Positions 18,017-27,182 are shown, numbered from the stretch's first letter. The stretch is DNA of 64,000 nt from Parerythrobacter_A sp963761775 (GCA_963761775.1 CAVXIF010000011.1:1116001-1180000); one strand, 5' to 3'. Program-made: numbers and translations. The notes: generated by a model from the sequence alone, not told the origin.

Positions 18017-18439
18017 TCAGGCGTCTTCGTATTCCTCATCCTCGTTCATCACCGGACCGCTGTCCTGCCCGCGTGCTTCGACATCGCGGTCGACCAGCTC
18101 GATGACAGCCATGTGCGAGGCATCGCCCGCGCGATAGCCCGCCTTGATGATGCGGGTATAGCCGCCGTCGCGGTCCGAATAGCGCTCGGCCAGTATGTCG
18201 AACAGCTTCTTCAGCTGCGTTTCGTCGCCCAGCTTGCTCATCGCGAGGCGCCGATTACTCAGGCCGCCGCGCTTGGCCAGCGTAATCAGCCGCTCGACAT
18301 AGGGGCGCAGTTCCTTGGCCTTGGGCACCGTGGTCATGATCTGCTCGTGCTTTACCAGCGCGGCGGACATGTTGCGGAACAGGGCCTTGCGGTGGCCCGA
18401 TTTGCGGCTCAGCTTTCGCTGTGAAATACCATGACGCAT
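18017..18439 (-). CDS. rplQ: 50S ribosomal protein L17
   Basis: The 140-residue product starts MRHGISQRKLSRKSGHRKAL, the invariant L17 N-terminus, and includes TTVPKAKELRPYVERLITLA and GYTRIIKAGYRAGDASHMAV. It is a large-subunit protein near the peptide exit tunnel. The acidic tail MNEDEEYEDA is longer than in E. coli. It is the last gene of the alpha operon, 119 bases after rpoA. Confidence 0.97.
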   Translation of the reverse strand: MRHGISQRKLSRKSGHRKALFRNMSAALVKHEQIMTTVPKAKELRPYVERLITLAKRGGLSNRRLAMSKLGDETQLKKLFDILAERYSDRDGGYTRIIKAGYRAGDASHMAVIELVDRDVEARGQDSGPVMNEDEEYEDA

Positions 18440-18558
18440 TGTCTTTTCCTCGTTCGTTATGGGCCCGTATCAGGTAGCCCGTAGCTGGTCGTTGCCGACC
18501 GGATTGCAGTTGGAAGTTCAGGCCGAAAGTTTAGGGAAGTTTAGGCCAGAACCGGTCT

Positions 18559-19614
18559 TTATCCCAACAGTTCCTGTTCCAGCTTCTTGGCCATTTCCTC
18601 GATGTTTTCGGGCGGCCAGCCGGGGATGTCCATACCGAGGCGAAGACCCATGCTGGACAGCACTTCCTTGATTTCATTCAAGGACTTACGACCGAAGTTG
18701 GGCGTCCGCAGCATCTCGGCTTCGGTCTTCTGGACCAAGTCGCCGATATAGATGATGTTGTCGTTCTTGAGACAGTTGGCACTGCGCACCGACAGTTCCA
18801 GCTCGTCCACCTTCTTGAGCAGGTAACGGTTCAGCTGGTTCGCATCGTCTTCCTGCGGCGCGGCGGCCTGGCCGATCATGGCCGGGCCGGGCTGCGGCAC
18901 GCCGTCCTCGAAGTGGACGAACAGCGACAGCTGGTCCTGCAGGATGCGCGCGGCATAGGCGACGGCATCTTCAGGCTTCACCGTGCCGTCGGTTTCGACG
19001 GTCAGCGACAGCCGGTCATAATCGAGTTCCTGCCCGACGCGGGCATTCTCGACCTTGTAGCTGACCTGACGGATCGGCGAGTAGAGCGAGTCCACCGGGA
19101 TCAGCCCGATGGGCGCATCGGCGGGACGGTTCTGCACGGCAGGAACGTAGCCTTTGCCGACGTCGGCGGTCAGTTCCATGTTGAGGTTTGCGCCTTCGTC
19201 GAGGTGACAGATCACGAGATCCTTGTTCATCACTTCGATGTCGCCGGAGACAGCTATGTCGCCAACCTTGACTTCGGCGGGGCCGGTTGCGGACAGCTGG
19301 AGACGCTTGGGACCTTCGCCCTCCATCTTCAGCGCAATCTGCTTCACGTTCAGCACGATGTCGGTCACGTCCTCGCGCACACCGGCGAGCGACGAGAATT
19401 CATGCAGCACGTTCTCGATCTTGATCGAGGTAATGGCGGCACCCTGCAAACTGCTGAGCAGGACACGGCGCAGCGCATTGCCCAGCGTCAGGCCATAGCC
19501 GCGCTCCAGCGGTTCAGCGACGAAAGTCGCCTTGCGCGTGCTGTCGCCGCCATCCTTGATGTCGAGGGTGTTGGGTTTCTTCAGTTCCTGCCAGTTCTTG
19601 GTATTGACGGACAT
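18559..19614 (-). CDS. rpoA: DNA-directed RNA polymerase alpha subunit
   Basis: The 351-residue protein contains the dimerisation domain (FVAEPLERGYGLTLGNALRR, LSSLQGAAITSIKIENVLHE) and, after a linker with Gln/Pro, the C-terminal domain that contacts UP elements and activators (SANCLKNDNIIYIGDLVQKT, TPNFGRKSLNEIKEVL). It initiates RNA polymerase assembly. The position after rpsK and before rplQ is the standard alpha operon order. The start MSVNTKNWQELKKPNTLDIK is typical for alphaproteobacteria. There is nothing abnormal in the frame. Confidence 0.98.
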   Translation of the reverse strand: MSVNTKNWQELKKPNTLDIKDGGDSTRKATFVAEPLERGYGLTLGNALRRVLLSSLQGAAITSIKIENVLHEFSSLAGVREDVTDIVLNVKQIALKMEGEGPKRLQLSATGPAEVKVGDIAVSGDIEVMNKDLVICHLDEGANLNMELTADVGKGYVPAVQNRPADAPIGLIPVDSLYSPIRQVSYKVENARVGQELDYDRLSLTVETDGTVKPEDAVAYAARILQDQLSLFVHFEDGVPQPGPAMIGQAAAPQEDDANQLNRYLLKKVDELELSVRSANCLKNDNIIYIGDLVQKTEAEMLRTPNFGRKSLNEIKEVLSSMGLRLGMDIPGWPPENIEEMAKKLEQELLG

Positions 19615-19739
19615 GGATTTCCCCTAATTCGCTTGGTTCAGCGTGATCGGAATAAATGGACCGGCGGCAGGGATCAGGTGCTCGTTCGGTCCGGGCCGCG
19701 ATGTGGATTGCACAACGCGGAAACGAGATTGGATGCGGG

Positions 19740-20129
19740 TCAGACCCGGCGGCGCTTGGACGGGCGCACGCCATTGTGCGGTATCGGCGTGACGTCGCGG
19801 ATGGATGTGATGGTGAAGCCCACCGCCTGCAAGGCCCGCAGCGCGCTTTCCCGGCCGGAACCCGGGCCCTTCACTTCCACTTCCAGCGTACGGACGCCGT
19901 GTTCGGCGGCCTTCTTGCCGGCATCGTCCGCCGCGACCTGCGCCGCGTAGGGCGTGGACTTGCGGCTGCCCTTGAAACCCATCGCGCCCGCACTGGACCA
20001 GCTGATCGCATTGCCCTGCGCATCGGTGATGGTAATCATGGTGTTGTTGAAGCTGGCGTTGACATGCGCCACGCCGCTGCTGATGTTCTTCTTGTCGCGC
20101 CGTTTAACCCGGCCTGGTTCGCGTGCCAT
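19740..20129 (-). CDS. rpsK: 30S ribosomal protein S11
   Basis: The 129-residue product contains VAHVNASFNNTMITITDAQG, the AGAMGFKGSRKSTPYAAQVA segment and the C-terminal ITSIRDVTPIPHNGVRPSKR, all diagnostic of S11. It binds 16S rRNA at the platform near the mRNA exit. It follows rpsM by 64 bases and precedes rpoA by 125 bases, a somewhat open spacing for this operon. Confidence 0.98.
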   Translation of the reverse strand: MAREPGRVKRRDKKNISSGVAHVNASFNNTMITITDAQGNAISWSSAGAMGFKGSRKSTPYAAQVAADDAGKKAAEHGVRTLEVEVKGPGSGRESALRALQAVGFTITSIRDVTPIPHNGVRPSKRRRV

Positions 20130-20193
20130 TTTCGAAAATTCCTCGTATTCAGGGTAAGAAGTCGCAGCGCCCGTTCAATGAAACGGAGCGCGC

Positions 20194-20562
20194 TTACTTC
20201 TTCTTGCCGGCGATCGGCTTGGCCTTGCCCTTGCGGGTGCGGGCGTTGGTGTGCGTGCGCTGGCCGCGAACGGGTAGCCCGTTACGATGGCGCAGGCCGC
20301 GATAGGACCGCAAGTCCATCAGGCGCTTGATGTTCATCGCCGTACTGCGGCGCAGATCGCCCTCGACCTGATGGTCGGCGTCGATCGCTTCGCGGATGGA
20401 CAGCACTTCGCTGTCGGTCAGATCCTGCACGCGGCGGGTCTGGTCGATGCCGAGCTGGTCGGCGATGCGTACGGCCGTCGTGCGGCCAATTCCGTGAATA
20501 TAGGTCAGCGCGATAATCACGCGCTTGTTTGTGGGGAGGTTTACCCCGGCAATACGAGCCAC
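20194..20562 (-). CDS. rpsM: 30S ribosomal protein S13
   Basis: The 122-residue protein begins MARIAGVNLPTNKRVIIALT and has YIHGIGRTTAVRIADQLGI, SYRGLRHRNGLPVRGQRTHT and a basic C-terminal tail. S13 sits in the head of the small subunit and contacts tRNA and L5. In many relatives it follows secY-adk directly; here gdhA and an SRPBCC gene intervene, so it probably has its own promoter in the 223-base gap 20563-20785. Confidence 0.98.
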   Translation of the reverse strand: MARIAGVNLPTNKRVIIALTYIHGIGRTTAVRIADQLGIDQTRRVQDLTDSEVLSIREAIDADHQVEGDLRRSTAMNIKRLMDLRSYRGLRHRNGLPVRGQRTHTNARTRKGKAKPIAGKKK

Positions 20563-20785
20563 TTACTTCTCCATGCTCCACAGGGCATAACGGCGGATCG
20601 TTCCCGCGTATCGGGAAGGCACCGGCCCCATCTCATAGCGTTATCCATCGACATGCGCAGACGCCAAAACGGCAAAAAGGCCGGACCGGCGCACAATACA
20701 CTGTGCGTCTGTCAGACCGATCCGAACATATCGAATGAACCGCGCGTTTAAGGCGATTCGGCTACCGGGTCAACAGGGTGCGGGC

Positions 20786-22153
20786 TTAAACCACGCCGAA
20801 CGCCAGCATTGCGTCCGCCACCTTCCTGAAGCCTGCGATATTGGCGCCCTTCACATAATTGACGTGCCCGTTCCCGGCCCCATCCTTGCCGTATTCCACG
20901 CATTTGCCGTGGATGTCGGCCATCAGGTCGGTCAGCATATCGTGCAGCTTGTCATGGTTCCAGCTGACGCGTTCGCTGTTCTGGCTCATTTCCAGCCCCG
21001 ACACCGCGACACCGCCCGCATTGGCCGCCTTGCCCGGCGCATACATCAGCCTGGCATCCTGAAACACGTTCACTGCATCCAGCGTGGATGGCATGTTCGC
21101 ACCTTCGGTCACGGAGATGATGCCGTTCTTCACCAGCGTCTTCGCGTCGTCCTCGTCGATTTCATTCTGCGTCGCGCAGGGCAGCGCGCAGTCGGCTTCG
21201 ACGCCCCACGGTTTCTTGTCCTCGTGAAATTCGGCGCCGGAAAACTCGTCGGCATATTCGCTGATCCGTCCACGCCGCTCGTTCTTCAACGCCTTGACCC
21301 AATCGATCTTGTCCTGGTCGATACCGTCGGGATCGTGGATGAAGCCATCCGAGTCCGACAGGGTCAGCACCTTTCCGCCCAGCTCGGTGAATTTCTCCGC
21401 TGCGTGCAGCGCGACATTGCCGGAGCCGGATATCAGCGCGGTCTTGCCGTCGATGCTGTCGTCGCGCTCGTTCAGCATGTTGCACAGGAAATACACCGCG
21501 CCATATCCTGTCGCTTCGGGCCGCATCTGCGATCCGCCGAATTCCAGACCCTTGCCCGTCAGGACGCCTTCCCAACGGTTGGTGATGCGCTTGTACTGTC
21601 CGAACAGGAAGCCGATTTCGCGCGCGCCGACGCCGATATCGCCTGCGGGCACATCCGTTTCAGGGCCGATATGACGGTACAGCTCGGTCATGAAGCTCTG
21701 GCAGAAGCGCATGACTTCGCTGTCGCTCTTGCCCTTTGGATTGAAATTCGCCCCGCCCTTGCCGCCGCCCATCGGCAGGCCGGTGAGCGAATTCTTGAAG
21801 GTCTGTTCGAAGGCCAGAAATTTCAGCACGCTTTCGCTGACGCTGGGATGGAAGCGCAGGCCGCCCTTGTAGGGGCCGATGGCGTTGTTGTTCTGCACCC
21901 GCCACCCGCGCTGGACGCGGATGTTGTTGTCGTCGTCTTCCCAGCAGACGCGGAAACTGACGACGCGATCCGGCTCGGCAATCCGGCGCAGGATCTGCGC
22001 GGCGTGGTATTTTTCCTTGTCCTCGATAAAATCGAAGATGTCCTCCGACACCTCGCGCACCGCCTGGATGAATTCTTCCTGCCCTGGATTGCGCTTGCGC
22101 ACGCCTTCCATGAAGGTGTCGAGGTCAACATGCCGGTCGTAAATCGAAGCCAT
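20786..22153 (-). CDS. gdhA: NADP-type glutamate dehydrogenase, hexameric class
   Basis: The 455-residue product resembles E. coli GdhA in size and motifs: NNNAIGPYKGGLRFHPSVSE, the catalytic Lys in GLPMGGGKGGANFNPKGKSD, DVPAGDIGVGAREIGFLFGQ and the nucleotide-binding GSGNVALHAAEK. The last segment, with an S rather than an acidic residue at LTLSDSDG, supports NADP use, though this is inference. It reductively aminates 2-oxoglutarate in the cytosol. It lies inside the ribosomal region, between the SRPBCC gene 33 bases upstream and rpsM, which is an unusual location. Its product links nitrogen assimilation with the 2-oxoglutarate node. Confidence 0.95.
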   Translation of the reverse strand: MASIYDRHVDLDTFMEGVRKRNPGQEEFIQAVREVSEDIFDFIEDKEKYHAAQILRRIAEPDRVVSFRVCWEDDDNNIRVQRGWRVQNNNAIGPYKGGLRFHPSVSESVLKFLAFEQTFKNSLTGLPMGGGKGGANFNPKGKSDSEVMRFCQSFMTELYRHIGPETDVPAGDIGVGAREIGFLFGQYKRITNRWEGVLTGKGLEFGGSQMRPEATGYGAVYFLCNMLNERDDSIDGKTALISGSGNVALHAAEKFTELGGKVLTLSDSDGFIHDPDGIDQDKIDWVKALKNERRGRISEYADEFSGAEFHEDKKPWGVEADCALPCATQNEIDEDDAKTLVKNGIISVTEGANMPSTLDAVNVFQDARLMYAPGKAANAGGVAVSGLEMSQNSERVSWNHDKLHDMLTDLMADIHGKCVEYGKDGAGNGHVNYVKGANIAGFRKVADAMLAFGVV

Positions 22154-22186
22154 CGGTTTTCTCCCTCGGCTGCGCAGGCAACCGGA

Positions 22187-22929
22187 TTATTCCGGGTCGC
22201 CGAACGCCTTGTCCACGGTCGGGCGCGGCGCAGCGTCTTCCTCTTCATCCGTTTCGGCGGCGGGTTCGGTTACATCCTCTTCCGCCTCGTCGGCTTCCGC
22301 TTCCGCTTCCGCGGGCGCAGCTTCGGTATCTTCATCGGCCCCCGGAGACACAGCGGCGCGTTCGGCACCGGCTTCGGGGTCGAGCAATGTCGCAAGGCCG
22401 GTCAGCTGCTCGGTCATCACCGCATCGACGGCCTGCGCGATAACCGGTGTCTTGAAGCGGGTGGCACCCGCGACAACATATTCGAACACGATCTGCGTGC
22501 CGTCATCCGCCGGGGACAGCGTAATGGTCAGCACGCCGTCCGCAGGTTCGCTTTGCAACGGACCCAGGCCGCCCCGCATCCGCAACACCTTGTCCGGCAC
22601 GGCGTTGATGACCACCATGTGCTGCGCACTACCGGCCAGTCCGACGGTATCGCCGTCCTCCACCGCCGGAATGGTCTCGCAGAAACAGCCGCCCGCTTGC
22701 GGCGTCAGCGTCATATTCGCGGCATCGCCCGACCAGCTGTGCGTGTCCGACCACCAGTCCGCCGGTTGCGACAGGGCGAGCCACACCGCGCGAGGCGGCG
22801 CATCGACTGTCACCGTATCGCGCGTGACAAAGGCGTTTGCACCGATCTGCCCGACCTCGGCCTGTGCTGCCGTGCCGGATACCAGTGCGAAGCCGGCCAG
22901 CGCCGCCGCCAGCCTCCTGCGTGCATCAT
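22187..22929 (-). CDS. Secreted SRPBCC/START-like protein (N-terminal frame probably broken near 22917)
   Basis: The clear coding part reads VDAPPRAVWLALSQPADWW, a START/SRPBCC-type N-terminus, through TLTPQAGGCFCETIPAVEDG and VVINAVPDKVLRMRGGLGP to an acidic Glu/Ala-rich tail ending KAFGDPE. Upstream in frame is a signal-peptide-like LAAALAGFALVSGTAAQA but no ATG. The ATG pair at 22924-22929, overlapping the adk stop, would join this segment if one base were added in AGGAGG near 22917, giving 247 residues. Alternatively translation starts at a GTG near 22813. The two Cys in GGCFC and the acidic tail are notable. Function unknown. Confidence 0.68.
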
Positions 22930-23573
22930 CGCGCGACGATCGCTTCGATCGCGGACATCACGGTGTCGATCGACTCCATGCCATCGACCCGGCTGACCAG
23001 CCCGCGCGCTTCGTAACCCGGCAGGATCGGCGCGGTCGTTGCGTGGTAATCGGCCATCCGTTTGCGCACGGTTGCCTCGTTATCGTCCGGGCGTCGCTTG
23101 AATTCGGTGCTGCCGCACTTGTCACACACACCCGGTGTATCGGGCTGCTTGTGCCGGTCGTGATAGCCCTCGCCGCAATTGGCGCAAGTGTAGCGGCCCG
23201 TGACACGGTCGATCAGGGCGTCGACATCGACTTGCAGCTCGACAACATGGTCCAGCTTGCGACCGTGGCGGTCGAGGATCTCGTCCAGCGCCTCGGCCTG
23301 CACGGCGGTGCGCGGATAACCGTCGAAAATTGCGCCGACATCGTCGGACATCCCGGACAGCTCGTTGTCGATCAGGGCGGAGACGATATCGTCGCCCACC
23401 AGATCGCCACGCTTCATCACGGCTTCGGCGCGCAGGCCGACTTCGCTCCGTGCCTTTACGGCAGCGCGCAGCATGTCGCCGGTGGAAAGCTGGCGCATGT
23501 TGTGGTTGTCGACCAGATTGGCGGACTGGGTGCCCTTGCCTGCCCCGGGCGGTCCCAGGAGTATGATGTTCAC
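22926..23573 (-). CDS. adk: Adenylate kinase with Cys4 LID zinc site
   Basis: The 215-residue enzyme starts MNIILLGPPGAGKGTQSANL with the Walker A loop. FDGYPRTAVQAEALD is the AMP-binding/NMP segment. The LID has CANC and CDKC pairs (YTCANCGEGYH; GVCDKCGSTEF), which in the long-form family bind zinc. It equilibrates AMP + ATP with 2 ADP. It follows secY by 81 bases as in standard spc operons. The stop overlaps the putative ATG of the next gene. Confidence 0.97.
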   Translation of the reverse strand: MNIILLGPPGAGKGTQSANLVDNHNMRQLSTGDMLRAAVKARSEVGLRAEAVMKRGDLVGDDIVSALIDNELSGMSDDVGAIFDGYPRTAVQAEALDEILDRHGRKLDHVVELQVDVDALIDRVTGRYTCANCGEGYHDRHKQPDTPGVCDKCGSTEFKRRPDDNEATVRKRMADYHATTAPILPGYEARGLVSRVDGMESIDTVMSAIEAIVAR

Positions 23574-23654
23574 CGCCTCAATCCCCTAATTTCTTCGCTG
23601 CCTGCGCCGCTGCGCAGAACGTGCTGCCAGATAAACGCCACCCTGCGCGAGAGT

Positions 23655-25019
23655 CTAGCGCATCCGGCCTTTCAGCTTCGCCTTTTTGATAAGGTCGCCA
23701 TATTGGTGCGCCAGCATGTGGGACTGGATCTGGCTGATGGTGTCCACGGTGACGTTCACCACGATGAGCAGGCTGGTGCCGCCCAGGAAGATCGGCACAC
23801 CCATTTCCGCGATCATGTATTCCGGCACGATGCAGACCACGACCAGGTAAATCGCGCCGACCACGGTGATGCGGGTCAGGACGTAATCGAGATATTCGGC
23901 CGTGCGCTTGCCGGGGCGAATGCCGGGAATGAACCCGCCGTTCTTCTTCAGATTGTCGGCAGTGTCCTCAGGGTTGAAGACGACAGCGGTGTAGAAGAAG
24001 CAGAAGAAGGCGATGCCCAGACCATACAGCAGCAGGTATAGCGGCTGGCCGTGGCCGAGATATTGCAGAACCTGTTGCAGGACACCGCCCGCGCCGCTTT
24101 GCGTGTCGAGCGAATTGCCCGCGAACTGCGTGATCGTCAGCGGCAGCAGCAGCAGCGAGCTGGCGAAGATCGGCGGAATGACGCCTGCGGTATTCAGCTT
24201 AAGCGGCAGATGCGAGCGATCCGCCTGCATCATGCCGCGCGCGCTGGCCCGCTTGGGATACTGGATCAGCAGGCGCCGCTGCGCACGTTCGAAGAAGCAG
24301 ATAATCAGGATCAGGATGACGACCATCAGGATGAAGCCGGCCACGATACCGCCGCCCAGCTGGCCGCCACGGCTCTGTTCGAAGATGTTGCTGGCAAAGG
24401 TCGGGAACTGCGCGACGATGCCGGCCATGATGATCAGCGAGACGCCGTTGCCGATGCCACGGCTGGTAATCTGTTCACCCAGCCACAGCAGGAACATGGT
24501 GCCGCCGACAAGGCTGATAACCGCGCCGACGCGGAACATGTACCCTGGATCGACGACGGCCTGCGCGCCATTCGCGGCGGCGAAACTTTCCAGACCCGCG
24601 GCGAGGAACCAGCCCTGTATCGCGCACAGGAAAACCGTGCCGTAGCGGGTGTACTGGTTCAGCTTCTGGCGTCCGGCCGCGCCCTCTTTCTTTAGCGCCG
24701 CCAAGGTCGGATGGAGCGACGACGCAAGCTGTACCACGATGGAGGCAGTGATGTAGGGCATGACGCCCAGCGCGATCAGGCTCATGCGTTCCAGGCTGCC
24801 GCCCGTGAACGTGTTGAACATGTCGAGAATACCGCCCCGCGCCGCGTCCGTGACGCTCTGCAGCGCCAGCGGGTTGATACCAGGAAGAGGCACGAAGCTG
24901 AGGAAGCGAAACACGACCAGCGCACCGATGGTGAACCAGATGCGGTTCTTCAGCTCGGTCGCCTTGGAAAAGTTCGCGAAGCTCATGTTGCTCGCGATAT
25001 TGTCGGCCCGTGATGCCAT
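23655..25019 (-). CDS. secY: Protein translocase channel subunit SecY
   Basis: The 454-residue product has ten predicted membrane helices and SecY signatures: ELKNRIWFTIGALVVFRFLS, VPLPGINPLAL, GGSLERMSLIALGVMPYITA, YTRYGTVFLCAIQGWFLAAG and KKNGGFIPGIRPGKRTAEYL. It forms the SecYEG pore for export and membrane insertion. The plug/lateral-gate segments look normal. It follows rplO by 128 bases, an unusually long gap for this junction, and precedes adk. Confidence 0.98.
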   Translation of the reverse strand: MASRADNIASNMSFANFSKATELKNRIWFTIGALVVFRFLSFVPLPGINPLALQSVTDAARGGILDMFNTFTGGSLERMSLIALGVMPYITASIVVQLASSLHPTLAALKKEGAAGRQKLNQYTRYGTVFLCAIQGWFLAAGLESFAAANGAQAVVDPGYMFRVGAVISLVGGTMFLLWLGEQITSRGIGNGVSLIIMAGIVAQFPTFASNIFEQSRGGQLGGGIVAGFILMVVILILIICFFERAQRRLLIQYPKRASARGMMQADRSHLPLKLNTAGVIPPIFASSLLLLPLTITQFAGNSLDTQSGAGGVLQQVLQYLGHGQPLYLLLYGLGIAFFCFFYTAVVFNPEDTADNLKKNGGFIPGIRPGKRTAEYLDYVLTRITVVGAIYLVVVCIVPEYMIAEMGVPIFLGGTSLLIVVNVTVDTISQIQSHMLAHQYGDLIKKAKLKGRMR

Positions 25020-25147
25020 GTCTCTTGCTGACCAGTCCTGCTGCTATGCCGGGACGATTCCGGCCTGTGGCACGCTACATAGGAAGCGCGTTCGGGCTTG
25101 TCGAACCCGGCGATGGCATGATTGCACCGCCGGGAACGGTCTGCGCG

Positions 25148-25657
25148 TTACGAAGTGGCCTTGGCAGGCTTCTTTACGCCCTTGGGACGCAGCACGCGCG
25201 GGGCGATAATCTCGACCGCGCCACCCGCCTTCTCCACAGCTTCCAGCGCGCCCTTGGAGGCCCCGGCAACCTTGAACTTAACCTTGGTCGTCAGCGTACC
25301 CTTGCCCAGCAGCCGGACGCCGTCCTTGCCGCCACGCGACAGGCCTGCTTCGCGCAGGGCAGCCTGGTCGACCAGCTTGTTGCCGTCGAGCTTGCCCGCG
25401 TCGATGAATTTCTGGACCATGCCCAGATTGATCTCGGCGTAATCCTTGCCAAACGGGTTGTTGAACCCGCGTTTGGGCAAACGCATGTGAAGGGGCATCT
25501 GGCCGCCTTCGAAGCCCTTGATAGCGACGCCTTCGCGGCTCTTCTGGCCCTTCTGGCCACGGCCGGCGGTGACGCCCTTGCCGGAACCAAGACCCCGGCC
25601 CACGCGCATGCGTTCCTTGCGGGCACCTTCGTTGTCGCGGATTTCGTTCAGTTTCAT
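25148..25657 (-). CDS. rplO: 50S ribosomal protein L15
   Basis: The start MKLNEIRDNEGARKERMRVG is typical for alphaproteobacterial L15 (169 residues), with RGLGSGKGVTAGRGQKGQKS, EGGQMPLHMRLPKRGFNNPF and a C-terminal VEIIAPRVLRPKGVKKPAKA. An in-frame ATG nine bases further upstream is not favoured. It is one of the early-binding 23S rRNA proteins. It sits between rpmD and secY. Confidence 0.97.
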   Translation of the reverse strand: MKLNEIRDNEGARKERMRVGRGLGSGKGVTAGRGQKGQKSREGVAIKGFEGGQMPLHMRLPKRGFNNPFGKDYAEINLGMVQKFIDAGKLDGNKLVDQAALREAGLSRGGKDGVRLLGKGTLTTKVKFKVAGASKGALEAVEKAGGAVEIIAPRVLRPKGVKKPAKATS

Positions 25658-25721
25658 GTCTTGCACTCGCTTTCGCTTCGTTCGCGCTTAAGTTCTGGTC
25701 CGCCATTCGCGGCGGAACGGT

Positions 25722-25910
25722 TCAATCTTCGACCACCTGCACCAGATGCGGCACTTTGGCGATCGCGCCGCGCACTTCGGGCGTGTCCTGACGGGTCACG
25801 ACCTTGTGCATCTTGTTCAGGCCCAGCCCGATCAAAATCTTGCGTTGGCTTTCAGGCCGACGCAGTGGCGAACCGACCTGCTTGAAGGTAACGGTCTTTT
25901 TATCAGCCAT
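25722..25910 (-). CDS. rpmD: 50S ribosomal protein L30
   Basis: The 62-residue protein reads VTFKQVGSPLRRPESQRKIL, then GLGLNKMHKVVTRQDTPEVR and ends KVPHLVQVVED, which is a complete L30. It lies five bases after rpsE and before rplO in the usual spc order. Confidence 0.97.
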   Translation of the reverse strand: MADKKTVTFKQVGSPLRRPESQRKILIGLGLNKMHKVVTRQDTPEVRGAIAKVPHLVQVVED

Positions 25911-25915
25911 CGTGT

Positions 25916-26833
25916 TTACTCCGTAACCGCAGCAGCGTCGGCTTGCGCTTCGCTGTCGCTGGATCCGCCGCGACCGAGCAGGTCGGCGACCTTCTTGCCA
26001 CGACGCTGCGCCACCGACTTCGGCGAAGTCTGGCTGGTCAGTGCGTCGAACGTGGCGCGGATCATATTGTAGGGGTTGGACGTACCGACCGACTTGGTCA
26101 CCACGTCGGCAACGCCAAGACTTTCGAACACTGCGCGCATCGGACCACCGGCGATGATGCCGGTACCGGCCGGTGCGGTGCGAACCGTCACCTTGCCAGC
26201 ACCGAAGCGACCGTTGCAGTCATGGTGCAGCGTGCGCCCTTCCTTAAGCGAGACGCGGACCATGTGCTTGCGCGCAGCCGCCGTTGCCTTGGTGATGGCT
26301 TCCGGCACTTCGCGGGCCTTGCCCTTGCCGAAACCGACCCGGCCCGACCCGTCGCCAACAACCACGAGCGCTGCGAAACCGAAACGCTTGCCGCCTTTGA
26401 CGGTCTTGGAGACGCGGTTGATGTGAACCAGCTTCTCCATGATGCCATCATCGGGCTCGTCACGGCCACCGCGACGATTGCCGCCCGGACCGCCACGACC
26501 ACGGCCGCCACCGCCGCCGCCGCCACCACGATTATCGCCACGGCCGCCGCCGCCACTACGTCCGCCACGTTGCGGAGCACGGCCCGACTGCGGTGGAGCG
26601 CCAGCAGGGGCACCAGCCGGCGCACCGGATGAACCGGGAGGGGGCGGAGTTTGGTCGCCCTGCGCCGCCGACTGGTTCGCAGCCGCTTCGGACGGCGTGT
26701 CGGCAATTGCAGGCGCGGACGTGTCCGTCGTAGGACCGCTCAACGCTTCCGCTGCCTTCTCGACCGTCTTCTCGGTCACAGGTGCGTCGGTCGCAGGCGT
26801 GTCGTCGGTTTTGGGGGTTTCGTTTTCAGCCAT
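25916..26833 (-). CDS. rpsE: 30S ribosomal protein S5 with a 131-residue disordered N-terminal extension
   Basis: The conserved S5 body starts near residue 132 (MEKLVHINRVSKTVKGGKRF) and continues LVVVGDGSGRVGFGKGKARE, GAGKVTVRTAPAGTGIIAGG and KSVGTSNPYNMIRATFDAL. The 131 residues before it are unusual. About 60 Thr/Ala/Pro/Glu-rich residues are followed by a Pro/Ala linker and an Arg-Gly block with RGG and long Gly runs (GGRSGGGGRGDNRGGGG). S5 is usually about 165-240 residues; this is 305. The start at 26833 lies three bases after rplR. An internal start at residue 132 cannot be excluded, but the extension keeps one continuous frame. Confidence 0.95.
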   Translation of the reverse strand: MAENETPKTDDTPATDAPVTEKTVEKAAEALSGPTTDTSAPAIADTPSEAAANQSAAQGDQTPPPPGSSGAPAGAPAGAPPQSGRAPQRGGRSGGGGRGDNRGGGGGGGGRGRGGPGGNRRGGRDEPDDGIMEKLVHINRVSKTVKGGKRFGFAALVVVGDGSGRVGFGKGKAREVPEAITKATAAARKHMVRVSLKEGRTLHHDCNGRFGAGKVTVRTAPAGTGIIAGGPMRAVFESLGVADVVTKSVGTSNPYNMIRATFDALTSQTSPKSVAQRRGKKVADLLGRGGSSDSEAQADAAAVTE

Positions 26834-26836
26834 ATC

Positions 26837-27181
26837 TTAAAACTCCAGCCCGCCTTCGCGGGCGGCATCGGCCAGCGCTTTCACGCGGCCATGAAACAGG
26901 AACCCGCCGCGATCGAACACGACAGAGGTTACGCCAGCTTTCTTTGCAGCAGCGGCAATATCCTTGCCGACCTGGCTTGCGGCGTCGACATTGCCGCCGG
27001 TGGACTTGCCACCAAGCGTCGATGCGGCGGCCACGGTGCGGCCTTCGCGGTCATCGATGATCTGCGCATAGATATGCTGGCCCGTGCGGTGGACCGACAG
27101 GCGCGGCCTTCCGGCACCACGACTGCGAAGTGCAGTCCGGACCCGGCGGCGGCGACGTTCGAACAGGGATAGCTTTGCCAT
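26837..27181 (-). CDS. rplR: 50S ribosomal protein L18
   Basis: The product from MAKLSLFERRRRRVRTALRS has 114 residues, with RPRLSVHRTGQHIYAQIIDD and VVFDRGGFLFHGRVKALADA, the 5S-rRNA-binding L18 pattern. A longer upstream frame, which runs antisense-like through rplF, is not supported. It lies one base after rplF and three bases before rpsE. Confidence 0.97.
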   Translation of the reverse strand: MAKLSLFERRRRRVRTALRSRGAGRPRLSVHRTGQHIYAQIIDDREGRTVAAASTLGGKSTGGNVDAASQVGKDIAAAAKKAGVTSVVFDRGGFLFHGRVKALADAAREGGLEF

Positions 27182-27182
27182 C

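Noticed and set aside
20735..22996. A 753-codon + strand open frame opposite gdhA and the SRPBCC gene
   Set aside because: Antisense to gdhA with all its catalytic motifs; composition is that of a shadow frame.
22209..24041. A 610-codon + strand open frame opposite SRPBCC, adk and secY
   Set aside because: It covers three well-supported - strand genes and has Ser/Ala-rich shadow composition.
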